From Anaerolineaceae bacterium UBA6086 (GTDB taxonomy: Bacteria > Chloroflexota > Anaerolineae > Anaerolineales > Anaerolineaceae): a stretch of 26,737 nt of DNA. Below are positions 6,697 to 13,752 of this stretch, piece by piece. The number at the start of each line of letters is the position of its first letter. Position 1 is the stretch's first letter. The notes under the pieces are model-generated. The model did no database searches. It was not told the DNA's origin and saw nothing but the letters and a program-made list of their open reading frames with translations. The position numbers and the translations under genes were made by a program. Location of the stretch: contig DIXG01000001.1 in NCBI GenBank assembly GCA_002436005.1, positions 1 through 26,737 of the forward strand, given 5' to 3'.

Positions 6697-7824
6697 TCAG
6701 GCAATCATAAACAAATTTTGACGCGGCACCGTAACCGTCTCTTCATCTCCAAGCTGCACCTGCGCAGTCAGACAAGAAATACCGCTTTCAAAGGTTTTGG
6801 GGGTTGAAGGCAGGTCCACCAGGGTTCCTGTTCTGCCAAGGTAAAGCCCTGAATGAATCTGCACCTTTTGACCAACCCTCAACTTCTCTCTAAACCCAAT
6901 CCTTGTGGGTTCCTGGGCTGGCTCATCCTGGGCTGACACTTCCTGGGCTGACACATCCTGGGCTGGCTCATCCTGGGCAACTTCATTTGGGATGATCACC
7001 TCAGGACGCTGACCCGTCAATTCATCCGTCGATCCTGCGTTCAGGCAGCACAGCTTCCCGTTTGACAAGGATAACAACTCAAAAGTATCCGGATCCGCAG
7101 GTAAATCCCCAAAGCCCTGCAAGACCAGCACTGGCATGGGGGCAGCTTGCACGCGACGAATCAAATCGGGCGAAAGCGATCCAAGGATCAGACCAGCAAC
7201 CTCTTTCTGCTCTAACCGTTCCAGCAATTCCAGGTTCAGGCAGCTTGGCAAAACGACCACCTGACCTTTTTCGATTTCATCCAAAACAGCTCCGTCCTTA
7301 ACTCGCTCAGAAAGATCAAGAGATGAGTGCAAAACGCCGCAGTTCACCCTGCCGTTGCCCCAGATGCCCTGCACAAGATATCCTCTGACGCGGATCACAA
7401 CGCCATAATCCGGAATAATATCTTCCACCTTACCAATCAATCCGGCTTGTTTTCGAATTACCAGGTTACCTGTGGCAATTTGAGCCTTGCCATCCTGACA
7501 GGCAATCAACCTGCCGTCAAATGGCATCCTGACCAATCGTGTGATCGCCCCTTCCACCTGCGCAAGGATGTCACCTTGTTCCAAACAAGCATCCGCATCC
7601 TGAACCAGGAAGGAGGTCACCTCAGATGGATCGACGCCCAACCCCCTGGCAAGGTTCAGGCTGCGTAATCCCGACGGAATGACCGCTTGTGCAACCACAT
7701 CTTCCGGGTTGAGAACATCACCGATCTTGACCAGCACTTCACCTGGTAGAGAGAGCTTGCATTCCCGGGATATCTCCACATCCCGTGCTCTCCTTAAAAC
7801 ATCCACCATCATTTTTTCGTCCAT
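6697..7824 (-). CDS. Conserved protein with KOW-like C-terminal domain, last gene of the seven-gene operon
   Basis: I do not recognise a named family for this 375-residue soluble protein. The N-terminal third (ECKLSLPGEVLVKIGDVL, GDILAQ, MPFDGRLIACQDG) has the turn-rich beta pattern of barrel-sandwich/hybrid folds. A middle region (ERVKDGAVLDEIEKGQVV, ELLERLEQKEVAGLILGSL) looks alpha/beta. A low-complexity stretch of Ala-Gln-Asp/Glu pentapeptides follows. The last 60 residues (LRVGQKVQIHSGLYLGRTGTLV, VTVPRQNL) resemble a KOW/SH3-type barrel. I prefer ATG 7824, ten bases after the MutL-like stop and behind GGATAGG; a GTG at 7842 in frame would overlap that gene by 8 nt. The position suggests a partner of the MutL-like ATPase. 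Confidence 0.75.
   Translation of the reverse strand: MDEKMMVDVLRRARDVEISRECKLSLPGEVLVKIGDVLNPEDVVAQAVIPSGLRSLNLARGLGVDPSEVTSFLVQDADACLEQGDILAQVEGAITRLVRMPFDGRLIACQDGKAQIATGNLVIRKQAGLIGKVEDIIPDYGVVIRVRGYLVQGIWGNGRVNCGVLHSSLDLSERVKDGAVLDEIEKGQVVVLPSCLNLELLERLEQKEVAGLILGSLSPDLIRRVQAAPMPVLVLQGFGDLPADPDTFELLSLSNGKLCCLNAGSTDELTGQRPEVIIPNEVAQDEPAQDVSAQEVSAQDEPAQEPTRIGFREKLRVGQKVQIHSGLYLGRTGTLVDLPSTPKTFESGISCLTAQVQLGDEETVTVPRQNLFMIA
6911..6985. repeat. 15-bp tandem repeat inside a coding region (five units)
   Basis: Five units of 15 bp start with TCCTGGGCTG or, in the last, TCCTGGGCAA (6911, 6926, 6941, 6956, 6971). On the coding strand they give pentapeptides of the type [DE]-[EV]-[PSA]-A-Q. The array lies in the linker before the KOW-like domain of the protein at 6697-7824. 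Confidence 0.9.
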
Positions 7825-7834
7825 AGTTTCAAGC

Positions 7835-9592
7835 CTATCCACCCAGGTTCCAAAGCCAGCGTGTCAGCTGGGCTGCCCTGGTTTCAGCGTCTGAGGGTAA
7901 GCGCAAAGGTCTGCCGCGGGCATCAATCACCACCCCCAAAACGCCGCTGGGCACCTTCAGCCTGCCGCCCAATCCCGGACCGCCAAAGCCAATATCCGTG
8001 TGATGCCGCGGTTCAAGCTCAAGCACGACCGATACACCCTTGGGGACCACCAATCGGCGCAATGTTCCCTGGGGAATACTGACGGCATAATCTTTGCCTG
8101 TTTCCATCTTCACGTTTGCCGTCAAAAGCGTTTCGCCTGCAGGGACATCACTCACTGCCACGATCACGGTGCCCAGGTTGGTAAAGGCATCCGATTCGAG
8201 CACATGAACGGGCAGGATGGGGGCTATCTCACCAACCAGCCCCATCTGGGGTAAAAGGTGATAGGTATCGAGAACAATTGTGGTCACATTCCTCGGCTGT
8301 AATCCATCCAGGAGCATCAACATTGCCTGACCGGGTGTTGGTGCCTGCGTCAACACCGATCCGCTGGCGATAATTGGTTCAAAATGCGCCGTCAATCCCT
8401 GACCAGGCTGATATGGGAGCCAGTTGTAATTCATCGCCAATCGCTTCAAGGATTGCTGCATACGAACCCGTGCCCAAGCCTGCAGAATGGCAAGATCATC
8501 CAGACTTTCCGGTATCACATCCGGACGCACGACGTAATTGCTGAGATATTTTTGAATAGCCGGCAAAGGAACAGGCTGCGCCGTCCATTTTTGCACCTCG
8601 CTAATCAATGCCTCATCCTGAGAGGTAGAAAAACCTTCCCAACAGGGCTGCACAACCGTTCCAGCTCGTCCATCCATCCCCGCCAGGAGCATGGTGCTGT
8701 GCCCACCAAGATCCACAGCCAGCACACCGCTCTTCAAAGCAGTGACAGGATGGGTCGCTTTGGCCTGGCTGAGGTAACGAACGATCCTACCAAGCGCAAA
8801 GGGAACTGTTGCTGCCTTGCTGTTAGGCAGAGTCGCCAAATCTCCCAATCCGGGCATTTGTTTCCACCAGCGCTTCAGTATTTCAGGATCCAAAACAGCC
8901 TGTGCGGGCACCAAATCCATCTCACCATATTCTGGCTGTAGATTTGGAGCAATCAGCACCTGGCAAACGGGTTCCAGCCGTCGATGAACCATTTCATGAT
9001 ATGCCGAATCCCCTGCATAGAGCACCATTGGCCTCGATGGCGCAGGCAAGAGAAGGCACAAAGTTCTGGCAAGCTCCACCCAGCGGATGATGTGCGCTTC
9101 AGCGCTTCCATCTTCCCCACCCGTAATTATTAGAAGGTCTGGCTGGATTGTGATCAGCGCGTCAATTACACCAGATTCATCCCCCAGATCAGCCAGGCCA
9201 AATAATCCTGATAAGCAGAGGGGTAAGGATTCCGCCAGAACTCGTCCTACATTTAGCGAACCTTGTGCCGAAAGACCAAATACTGCCGTCTTCAATCGGG
9301 GTCCAACTGAGGTCACCAATCCCACCTGGTCAATATTCTGCCGCATGCTGTCCATCGTTGAGGCAATGCCCCCAGATGGTTTTACCAGCACAATACCTGT
9401 CTTTTCCTGCAAAACCTGGACAGCACGTCCTGCACCAGAAGCTGGATGCATGCCTGAACCAAGGCTGGTGGGTGCTATTCCATAGCCCTGCAACCGGAAT
9501 TTCCGTTCTGAAACGCCAAAGAAAGCTGCCCGAGTGTTGATCTTTCCAATATCGAGTCCAAGGTAATTAGAAAGCGGCTTTTCCCCTGGCAT
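7835..9592 (-). CDS. MutL-like ASKHA-fold ATPase (glutamate mutase L family)
   Basis: This is a 585-residue protein of the actin/Hsp70-like ATPase superfamily, related to what databases call glutamate mutase MutL (PF13941). It shows a phosphate-1 loop near residue 13 (LGLDIGKINTRAAFF), a hydrophobic segment PDLLIITGGEDG near 152-163, and a second glycine-rich phosphate loop VLAVDLGGHSTML near 290-302. The true MutL family is thought to protect or reactivate B12-dependent glutamate mutase. No mutase subunit lies in the window, so this copy more likely powers or scaffolds the membrane proteins of its operon, as PilM or FtsA do. ATG 9592 overlaps the preceding stop in TGATG with GGTGG upstream; a TTG at 9595 is in frame but less likely. 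Confidence 0.82.
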   Translation of the reverse strand: MPGEKPLSNYLGLDIGKINTRAAFFGVSERKFRLQGYGIAPTSLGSGMHPASGAGRAVQVLQEKTGIVLVKPSGGIASTMDSMRQNIDQVGLVTSVGPRLKTAVFGLSAQGSLNVGRVLAESLPLCLSGLFGLADLGDESGVIDALITIQPDLLIITGGEDGSAEAHIIRWVELARTLCLLLPAPSRPMVLYAGDSAYHEMVHRRLEPVCQVLIAPNLQPEYGEMDLVPAQAVLDPEILKRWWKQMPGLGDLATLPNSKAATVPFALGRIVRYLSQAKATHPVTALKSGVLAVDLGGHSTMLLAGMDGRAGTVVQPCWEGFSTSQDEALISEVQKWTAQPVPLPAIQKYLSNYVVRPDVIPESLDDLAILQAWARVRMQQSLKRLAMNYNWLPYQPGQGLTAHFEPIIASGSVLTQAPTPGQAMLMLLDGLQPRNVTTIVLDTYHLLPQMGLVGEIAPILPVHVLESDAFTNLGTVIVAVSDVPAGETLLTANVKMETGKDYAVSIPQGTLRRLVVPKGVSVVLELEPRHHTDIGFGGPGLGGRLKVPSGVLGVVIDARGRPLRLPSDAETRAAQLTRWLWNLGG

Positions 9593-10284
9593 CAACCACC
9601 CCCGATTAGTTTCAATATGATTTCGCCAACAAATAATACACGGTCAATTAAGGCAATCAGCGCGCTTGAGAACACTGAGGCAAACACAGCCCCCAATGTG
9701 ATACCAATAAAGACCTGCCCGATCTTTCCAAGGGCGCGCATCAATCGCGGAGGATCAGGAGATTCAACCACATCGTCAGTCGATCGTCTTTTTCCAAAGT
9801 GAAAATAACTGAGGGTGCCAATCACACCCACCAGCATCACCAACGCATCCATCACCCTGAGCCAGGACCGACCAGGAACAGCATACCATCCAGCTGGATC
9901 AAAGGCTTCAATCACAGCCCTTGCCTGGGGAATTAATGTGCCAAACACCGCTCCGCCAACTGCCACCGCAGCGGTAAGACCAGCCAAATAAGCCAGGGGA
10001 ATGCTGCCTGCACTGGCAAATTTCGACCATTGACCCATCACCAGCAGCAAGATCAACCCCAGTGGGATCAACATCCACAACCACTGCTGCCAGCCTCCCG
10101 TCACAATTGGCGTAACAAAATAGGGGATCAGAATTTGATTGATCAACATGACTGCCACAAAACCTGCCGTCAGTCCAATGAAAATGTGTGCAGCAAAACG
10201 GAAAAAGACATTGTCACCAATCAGATAGCTCAGAATCATGATCGTCAACAATAAGCCCACCACGCCCCAGATCAAATCATTCAT
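9592..10284 (-). CDS. Polytopic membrane protein, operon gene 5
   Basis: This 230-residue integral membrane protein has about six helices (near 3-22, 29-52, 68-84, 91-115, 140-160 and 186-212). A soluble loop with FDPAGWYAVPGRSWLRVMDAL lies between helices 4 and 5. A short basic/acidic cytoplasmic segment (FGKRRSTDDVVESPDPP) lies between helices 5 and 6. I do not recognise a named family, and no transport or enzyme motif is visible. ATG 10284 overlaps the previous gene's stop (ATGA) and has a strong GGAGGTG ribosome-binding site. Its stop overlaps the MutL-like start. This coupling suggests that the protein is made in fixed ratio with the ATPase and may be its membrane partner. Confidence 0.82.
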   Translation of the reverse strand: MNDLIWGVVGLLLTIMILSYLIGDNVFFRFAAHIFIGLTAGFVAVMLINQILIPYFVTPIVTGGWQQWLWMLIPLGLILLLVMGQWSKFASAGSIPLAYLAGLTAAVAVGGAVFGTLIPQARAVIEAFDPAGWYAVPGRSWLRVMDALVMLVGVIGTLSYFHFGKRRSTDDVVESPDPPRLMRALGKIGQVFIGITLGAVFASVFSSALIALIDRVLFVGEIILKLIGGG

Positions 10285-12050
10285 GCATTCACCTCCCCAT
10301 CATCATCAACCTGGCTGGAGGAAAAAAGAATACCTGTAACGATCAGGGTCACCATCAAGAGTATGCCAGTTTGATAAGCGCGCCAACGAATCAGGATTGC
10401 ACCCGATCCTCCCTCGGCAGCAGAAAAATTGCGTGCTTCCCCGACTCCTGAGATCATCCCGCTTACCTGTCCCGAATCATAATAAGGCATGAGCATCGGT
10501 CCTGCCTGAGCTGATAGGATCAGGTTGAGAGGTGTTCCCGGCATCAATGCGCTGAGCTGGTCAATCCAAACCCTGGCGCCTTCAAAAGTATCCGAAAGAA
10601 GAATAATGCCTTCGTAATCATCAGCCAAAAACGTCCTTCCGCTTTTGGGAAGCGATGGGATGACCCACGCCGCTGGCGCGGAAATTCCCGCCTGATAGGC
10701 AGTAAAAGCTGAAAAAGGATGATAACCCAGGTCATCTGTTAGCACATCGCGATCCGCGCCGATTTCAGAAAGTAATGCTCGCGAGAGCAACTCGCCCATC
10801 GGCGAAGTATACAGCACCGAAAGCTGCCTGCCAGGATGAATGACCTCCTCAAGAACGGGTTCGGCCACCAGTGCCATTTCTGCCGCATAGGCTGCCTGGT
10901 AATCAAAGACCAGCAGCAAACGTGCATCCGCTGGTAGTTCTTCAATCCAGGAGATCATATCCTCATGCTGCGATGGCATTGGAGCGACTGGAAGAACAGC
11001 CGGCTCCCGGAAGAACAAGGAGAATACCACACTGCCAATCAAAACGACGTCGACGATCAATCGAATCGCCCAAGTAGATTTTGCTTTACGACTCTTTACC
11101 ACAGCGCGTGCTGCTTTCTCATCAGCAATGGTGGCGGTCAATTGATCTGCCTGCTGCTGCTCGGATCGAGTCACGTCCACCAGGGGCGGTTCAGGTTGCT
11201 CCACCGGCGGGGTTGGCGCTGCAACCATCGTTAGCTGGGTTACTTCAAGCTCGTCGCCTTTAAGGACCGCTTCAGACTGCTGAATGTGGTCCTCATCAGC
11301 ATCATCACCTTCCGCTGGCAAATCAACAGATGCTTCATCTACCAACTCAGGCGTCTCATCCAGTGCTTCCGGTTGTTCGGTGCCCTCTTCCAGTGCAACC
11401 AGCCACTGCAGCAAGCTGTCACCATCCGTATCCTTGATCTCCTGGTCTGTCTCTTCGATGAATTTGCCTTCCATTTTACGAATCTTAACCAGCCAATCCT
11501 TGTCTTCTGATGACCCCTCTTCTGCCCCGGTTTCTGTCTTTTTCGCTGTTTCCTCAGCCGGCTCGCTTTCCTTCGCCCCATCTTCTTCTCGAATACCCTC
11601 TATCCAGGATGAGAAATTTTCATGCTGACTTGTGCTGATGTCCTCTTTCAAGTGATCCTGGGCAACAACCAGCTTTTGGGTAACCTCACCGACAGAATCT
11701 TCCTCCTCCTGAGCCCGCTGGCGGACTCGAATCAGCCACTCTGGCAGTGTTTCCTCTGCTTCAGGTTCTTCCGAAGAATCTACTGGTTCATCGCCCTCAG
11801 GGGGAACCGATTCCTCCCCACCAGGTGGTTCTGTTAACGGTGCTTGATCGTCCTCATGTTTGAGCGCATGAAGCAAGCCAGGCAAATCATCATCAGCCTG
11901 TGCCAAAAAGTCCAGGGGGTCTTCGGGCAACCCAGCCAATTGTTCATCCACACGCTGACTCTTTTCAATCAGCGGCGCGCCGCATTCCTGGCAGCGTTCT
12001 GCCTCTACAGGATTTTCAGCACCACACTCAGGACAAATCAATCCAGCCAT
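10281..12050 (-). CDS. Zinc-ribbon protein with acidic repeat linker and two membrane helices
   Basis: The protein has 589 residues. The N-terminus is a zinc ribbon, CPECG (Cys6, Cys9) and CQECG (Cys20, Cys23). A long acidic, probably disordered region (about 40-310) carries a repeated short motif around Trp: EWLIRVRQ near 104, SWIEGIRE near 148, DWLVKIRK near 185 and QWLVALEE near 215. One membrane helix (about 325-347) precedes an extracytoplasmic alpha/beta domain (about 365-545; RLLLVFDYQAAYAAE, YEGIILLSD, YYDSGQVSGMISGVGEA), and a second helix lies near 559-577. Both ends therefore face the cytoplasm. No family name is known to me. ATG 12050 overlaps the previous stop by one base (TAATG), and the gene ends in an ATGA overlap. 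It looks like a scaffold linking cytoplasm and cell exterior. Confidence 0.85.
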   Translation of the reverse strand: MAGLICPECGAENPVEAERCQECGAPLIEKSQRVDEQLAGLPEDPLDFLAQADDDLPGLLHALKHEDDQAPLTEPPGGEESVPPEGDEPVDSSEEPEAEETLPEWLIRVRQRAQEEEDSVGEVTQKLVVAQDHLKEDISTSQHENFSSWIEGIREEDGAKESEPAEETAKKTETGAEEGSSEDKDWLVKIRKMEGKFIEETDQEIKDTDGDSLLQWLVALEEGTEQPEALDETPELVDEASVDLPAEGDDADEDHIQQSEAVLKGDELEVTQLTMVAAPTPPVEQPEPPLVDVTRSEQQQADQLTATIADEKAARAVVKSRKAKSTWAIRLIVDVVLIGSVVFSLFFREPAVLPVAPMPSQHEDMISWIEELPADARLLLVFDYQAAYAAEMALVAEPVLEEVIHPGRQLSVLYTSPMGELLSRALLSEIGADRDVLTDDLGYHPFSAFTAYQAGISAPAAWVIPSLPKSGRTFLADDYEGIILLSDTFEGARVWIDQLSALMPGTPLNLILSAQAGPMLMPYYDSGQVSGMISGVGEARNFSAAEGGSGAILIRWRAYQTGILLMVTLIVTGILFSSSQVDDDGEVNA

Positions 12051-12667
12051 TATTCCTCACCATAGGGGCGATGCATACCCAACAAAATACGCAGCCCCAC
12101 AATCAATCCACCGATTGCCATTCCGAGCAAAATACCCCGGGCACCAACAATTGGCAGCCGACGCCAAAAAGCAACCAGTTCACCCAATACTGTGCCCGAT
12201 TCCGTCATGCCAACCCCGAGATTCAATACCAGTGAAATCAGTGCACTTATAAGAAAACCTACTGACATTGGCGTCCAGCCTCGTGTGCGAATCAACTTCA
12301 AACTGGCAAACATCAACGTCACAGCCAATACCGCCAGCAAACTGGCTTCAACTGAAACCTGGACGTTCAGGATCAAATTTCGATAGAAGGGGTTTTGAGT
12401 CGTCAACGTTAACCCGGCAACCAGGGTGAAGAGGAAAACAAGCAAGGTGATCAGGCTGAAAAACGCACCCTTTTCTCGCTTCATCAACCTCGTCAGATGA
12501 TACTGGGCAAGATATCCCAACCCGATCAGCCCTGCCACACCTGCCAAAAGAATTCCCCAATCGACAATCAATGAAAGGACTGTGCTCAGTTCAGCCTGAA
12601 AGAAATAGCCAGCTAAAACAGTGAGACCAATTGCCACAGAAACAATAATCGCCGGTAGCTTTTTCAT
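12050..12667 (-). CDS. Polytopic membrane protein, operon gene 3
   Basis: This 205-residue protein has about six hydrophobic helices (near 4-24, 31-53, 70-90, 104-124, 133-152 and 178-198). Short basic loops (YHLTRLMKREKG, KLIRTRGWTP) mark cytoplasmic faces. I do not recognise the family. The start is ATG 12667 (MKKLPAIIV), which forms an ATGA overlap with the preceding gene. The frame stays open to 12748, but that extension (GRVASFFDCGFGG) does not look like a protein N-terminus and would overlap the previous gene by 85 bases. The stop shares one base with the start of the zinc-ribbon gene. Confidence 0.82.
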   Translation of the reverse strand: MKKLPAIIVSVAIGLTVLAGYFFQAELSTVLSLIVDWGILLAGVAGLIGLGYLAQYHLTRLMKREKGAFFSLITLLVFLFTLVAGLTLTTQNPFYRNLILNVQVSVEASLLAVLAVTLMFASLKLIRTRGWTPMSVGFLISALISLVLNLGVGMTESGTVLGELVAFWRRLPIVGARGILLGMAIGGLIVGLRILLGMHRPYGEE

Positions 12668-13413
12668 AAAACACCCACCATCTTCAATATTGCGCCTACC
12701 ACCAAACCCACAATCAAAAAAAGACGCAACACGTCCTCGGTCAACCATCCTGCAAGGGATACCCTATTTGCATCAGGCTTCCCGGGCATCATAAATACCC
12801 GCTCCCCTATCAGTAAATCCCTTACATTTAAGAACAGCACAGACTGTCCTGCCAACGTGCCTCCGGCTGAGAATACATCACCCCCATTGCCAAGTGCAGC
12901 TTCAGACCACAGAAGCGCTTCTGCGCCAAAATAACCAAGGAGCGCCGTTGATCCAGAATTATTTTGAGGGTGCGTAGATAACAAACCGGCAGTGAGTGAC
13001 CAGGGAGTCGGTCCGGGAAGCATCGTTTGAACGCCAACCTGGTGTAAGCCCAATGAAAAGCCTTGCTGATAATATTGACGGGCAATTTGCCTGGCAAAGA
13101 CGACCAGCTCACCATCCCCCGATGCAACCGATAGCCCACCCTCCACAACGCTCTCCTGGGAGAGGAAACCGGGTAAACAAGCCAACGCATGCAATCCTAA
13201 CCCCGGATAAGTCCACCCATTCAATTGATTTCCCAACACCAACTGGCGAGAGCGCCCGCGTTCAATTGCGCCGCTTTGCGCGCACTGCAAAGATTGGATC
13301 GCTGCGCTGTATCGAATCGCGTAGAAATCGTGTGTTCTAAACAAGATCCAGAATGCGGCGAGCAGCACAGCGGCAATGCCAATCACAAGCCAACCTATCA
13401 ACGTCCAGGTCAT
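12664..13413 (-). CDS. Membrane-anchored conserved protein, operon gene 2
   Basis: This 249-residue protein has a membrane helix at each end (about 4-24 and 228-247) and a globular domain between them. The domain is rich in small residues and Gln (SAAIQSLQCAQSGAIERGRSRQ, LHALACLPG, GELVVFARQIARQYYQQGF, LLGYFGAEALLWSEAAL); each of these is quoted only in part. It may correspond to a domain of unknown function I recall as DUF6754, but I cannot confirm that here. No catalytic motif is evident. ATG 13413 overlaps the preceding stop (ATGA) behind GGGGAGAGAGG, an excellent ribosome-binding site, and its own stop overlaps the next start. The topology predicts the domain on the outside or inside as one block, held by both termini. 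Confidence 0.8.
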   Translation of the reverse strand: MTWTLIGWLVIGIAAVLLAAFWILFRTHDFYAIRYSAAIQSLQCAQSGAIERGRSRQLVLGNQLNGWTYPGLGLHALACLPGFLSQESVVEGGLSVASGDGELVVFARQIARQYYQQGFSLGLHQVGVQTMLPGPTPWSLTAGLLSTHPQNNSGSTALLGYFGAEALLWSEAALGNGGDVFSAGGTLAGQSVLFLNVRDLLIGERVFMMPGKPDANRVSLAGWLTEDVLRLFLIVGLVVGAILKMVGVL

Positions 13414-13655
13414 TCCTCTCTCCCCTTCAAGAATTTAGCTAGCTGTTCAAGGGACGCATCATCAGACAGCGTATTGACCAACACCCGATACTGCGACCCC
13501 ATGGGTGAAACTTTGAACAGCGGCAGCCCTACGACCATCAACTGGCTGACCAGCGGAATCAAAGGCTTGGCATGTAAAAGCAAGGCGCGAACGAACGGCT
13601 TCATGTTCCACCTGATCAGCTGTTCTTTCCAGACAATCCAATAGGTGCTCTGCAT
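13410..13655 (-). CDS. Small hypothetical protein, first gene of the seven-gene operon
   Basis: This 81-residue protein is of unknown function. The C-terminal half has a hydrophobic helix (LIPLVSQLMVVGLPLF) and a charged tail (SDDASLEQLAKFLKGREE). The stop overlaps the next gene's ATG (ATGA), which supports the reading frame at that end. The start is uncertain. ATG 13655 lies 7 nt after a TATACT box and would be leaderless. An internal ATG at 13604 has a good AGGTGG ribosome-binding site and would give a 64-residue protein without the odd Trp-rich N-terminus (three Trp in the first 17 residues). A second frame is open over 13462-13662 and overlaps the first half. I did not recognise a family. 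Confidence 0.6.
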   Translation of the reverse strand: MQSTYWIVWKEQLIRWNMKPFVRALLLHAKPLIPLVSQLMVVGLPLFKVSPMGSQYRVLVNTLSDDASLEQLAKFLKGREE

Positions 13656-13662
13656 ACTTCAA

Positions 13663-13668
13663 AGTATA
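13663..13668 (-). promoter_or_regulatory. -10 box for the seven-gene operon
   Basis: On the minus strand TATACT lies 7 nt before ATG 13655. No clear -35 hexamer is found 16-18 bp upstream. It is the only good -10 in the divergent intergenic region (13656-13752) pointing at the operon. Confidence 0.45.
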
Positions 13669-13740
13669 GCATAAGGAGGGAAAAATAAACCCTAAATTGA
13701 GAACTTTAGTCCAATTTTTATCTGATATGCCAGCTTAAAG

Positions 13741-13746
13741 TATAAT
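13741..13746 (+). promoter_or_regulatory. -10 box of the glycan operon (leaderless wecB)
   Basis: A perfect TATAAT ends 6 nt before the wecB ATG at 13753, so transcription would begin at or next to the start codon. The -35 region is poor. No Shine-Dalgarno sequence is present before the ATG. Confidence 0.6.
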
Positions 13747-13752
13747 AACGGC

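Noticed and set aside
8384..8941. 185-residue plus-strand ORF
   Set aside because: It is antisense to the MutL-like gene; its composition (His/Arg/Gln/Ser rich) is typical of a shadow frame.
7835..9592. DNA mismatch repair MutL
   Set aside because: The sequence has ASKHA phosphate loops and none of the GHKL motifs of mismatch-repair MutL; only the name is shared.
12668..12748. N-terminal extension of operon gene 3
   Set aside because: It would overlap the upstream gene by 85 bases; the ATGA junction at 12664-12667 supports the shorter form.
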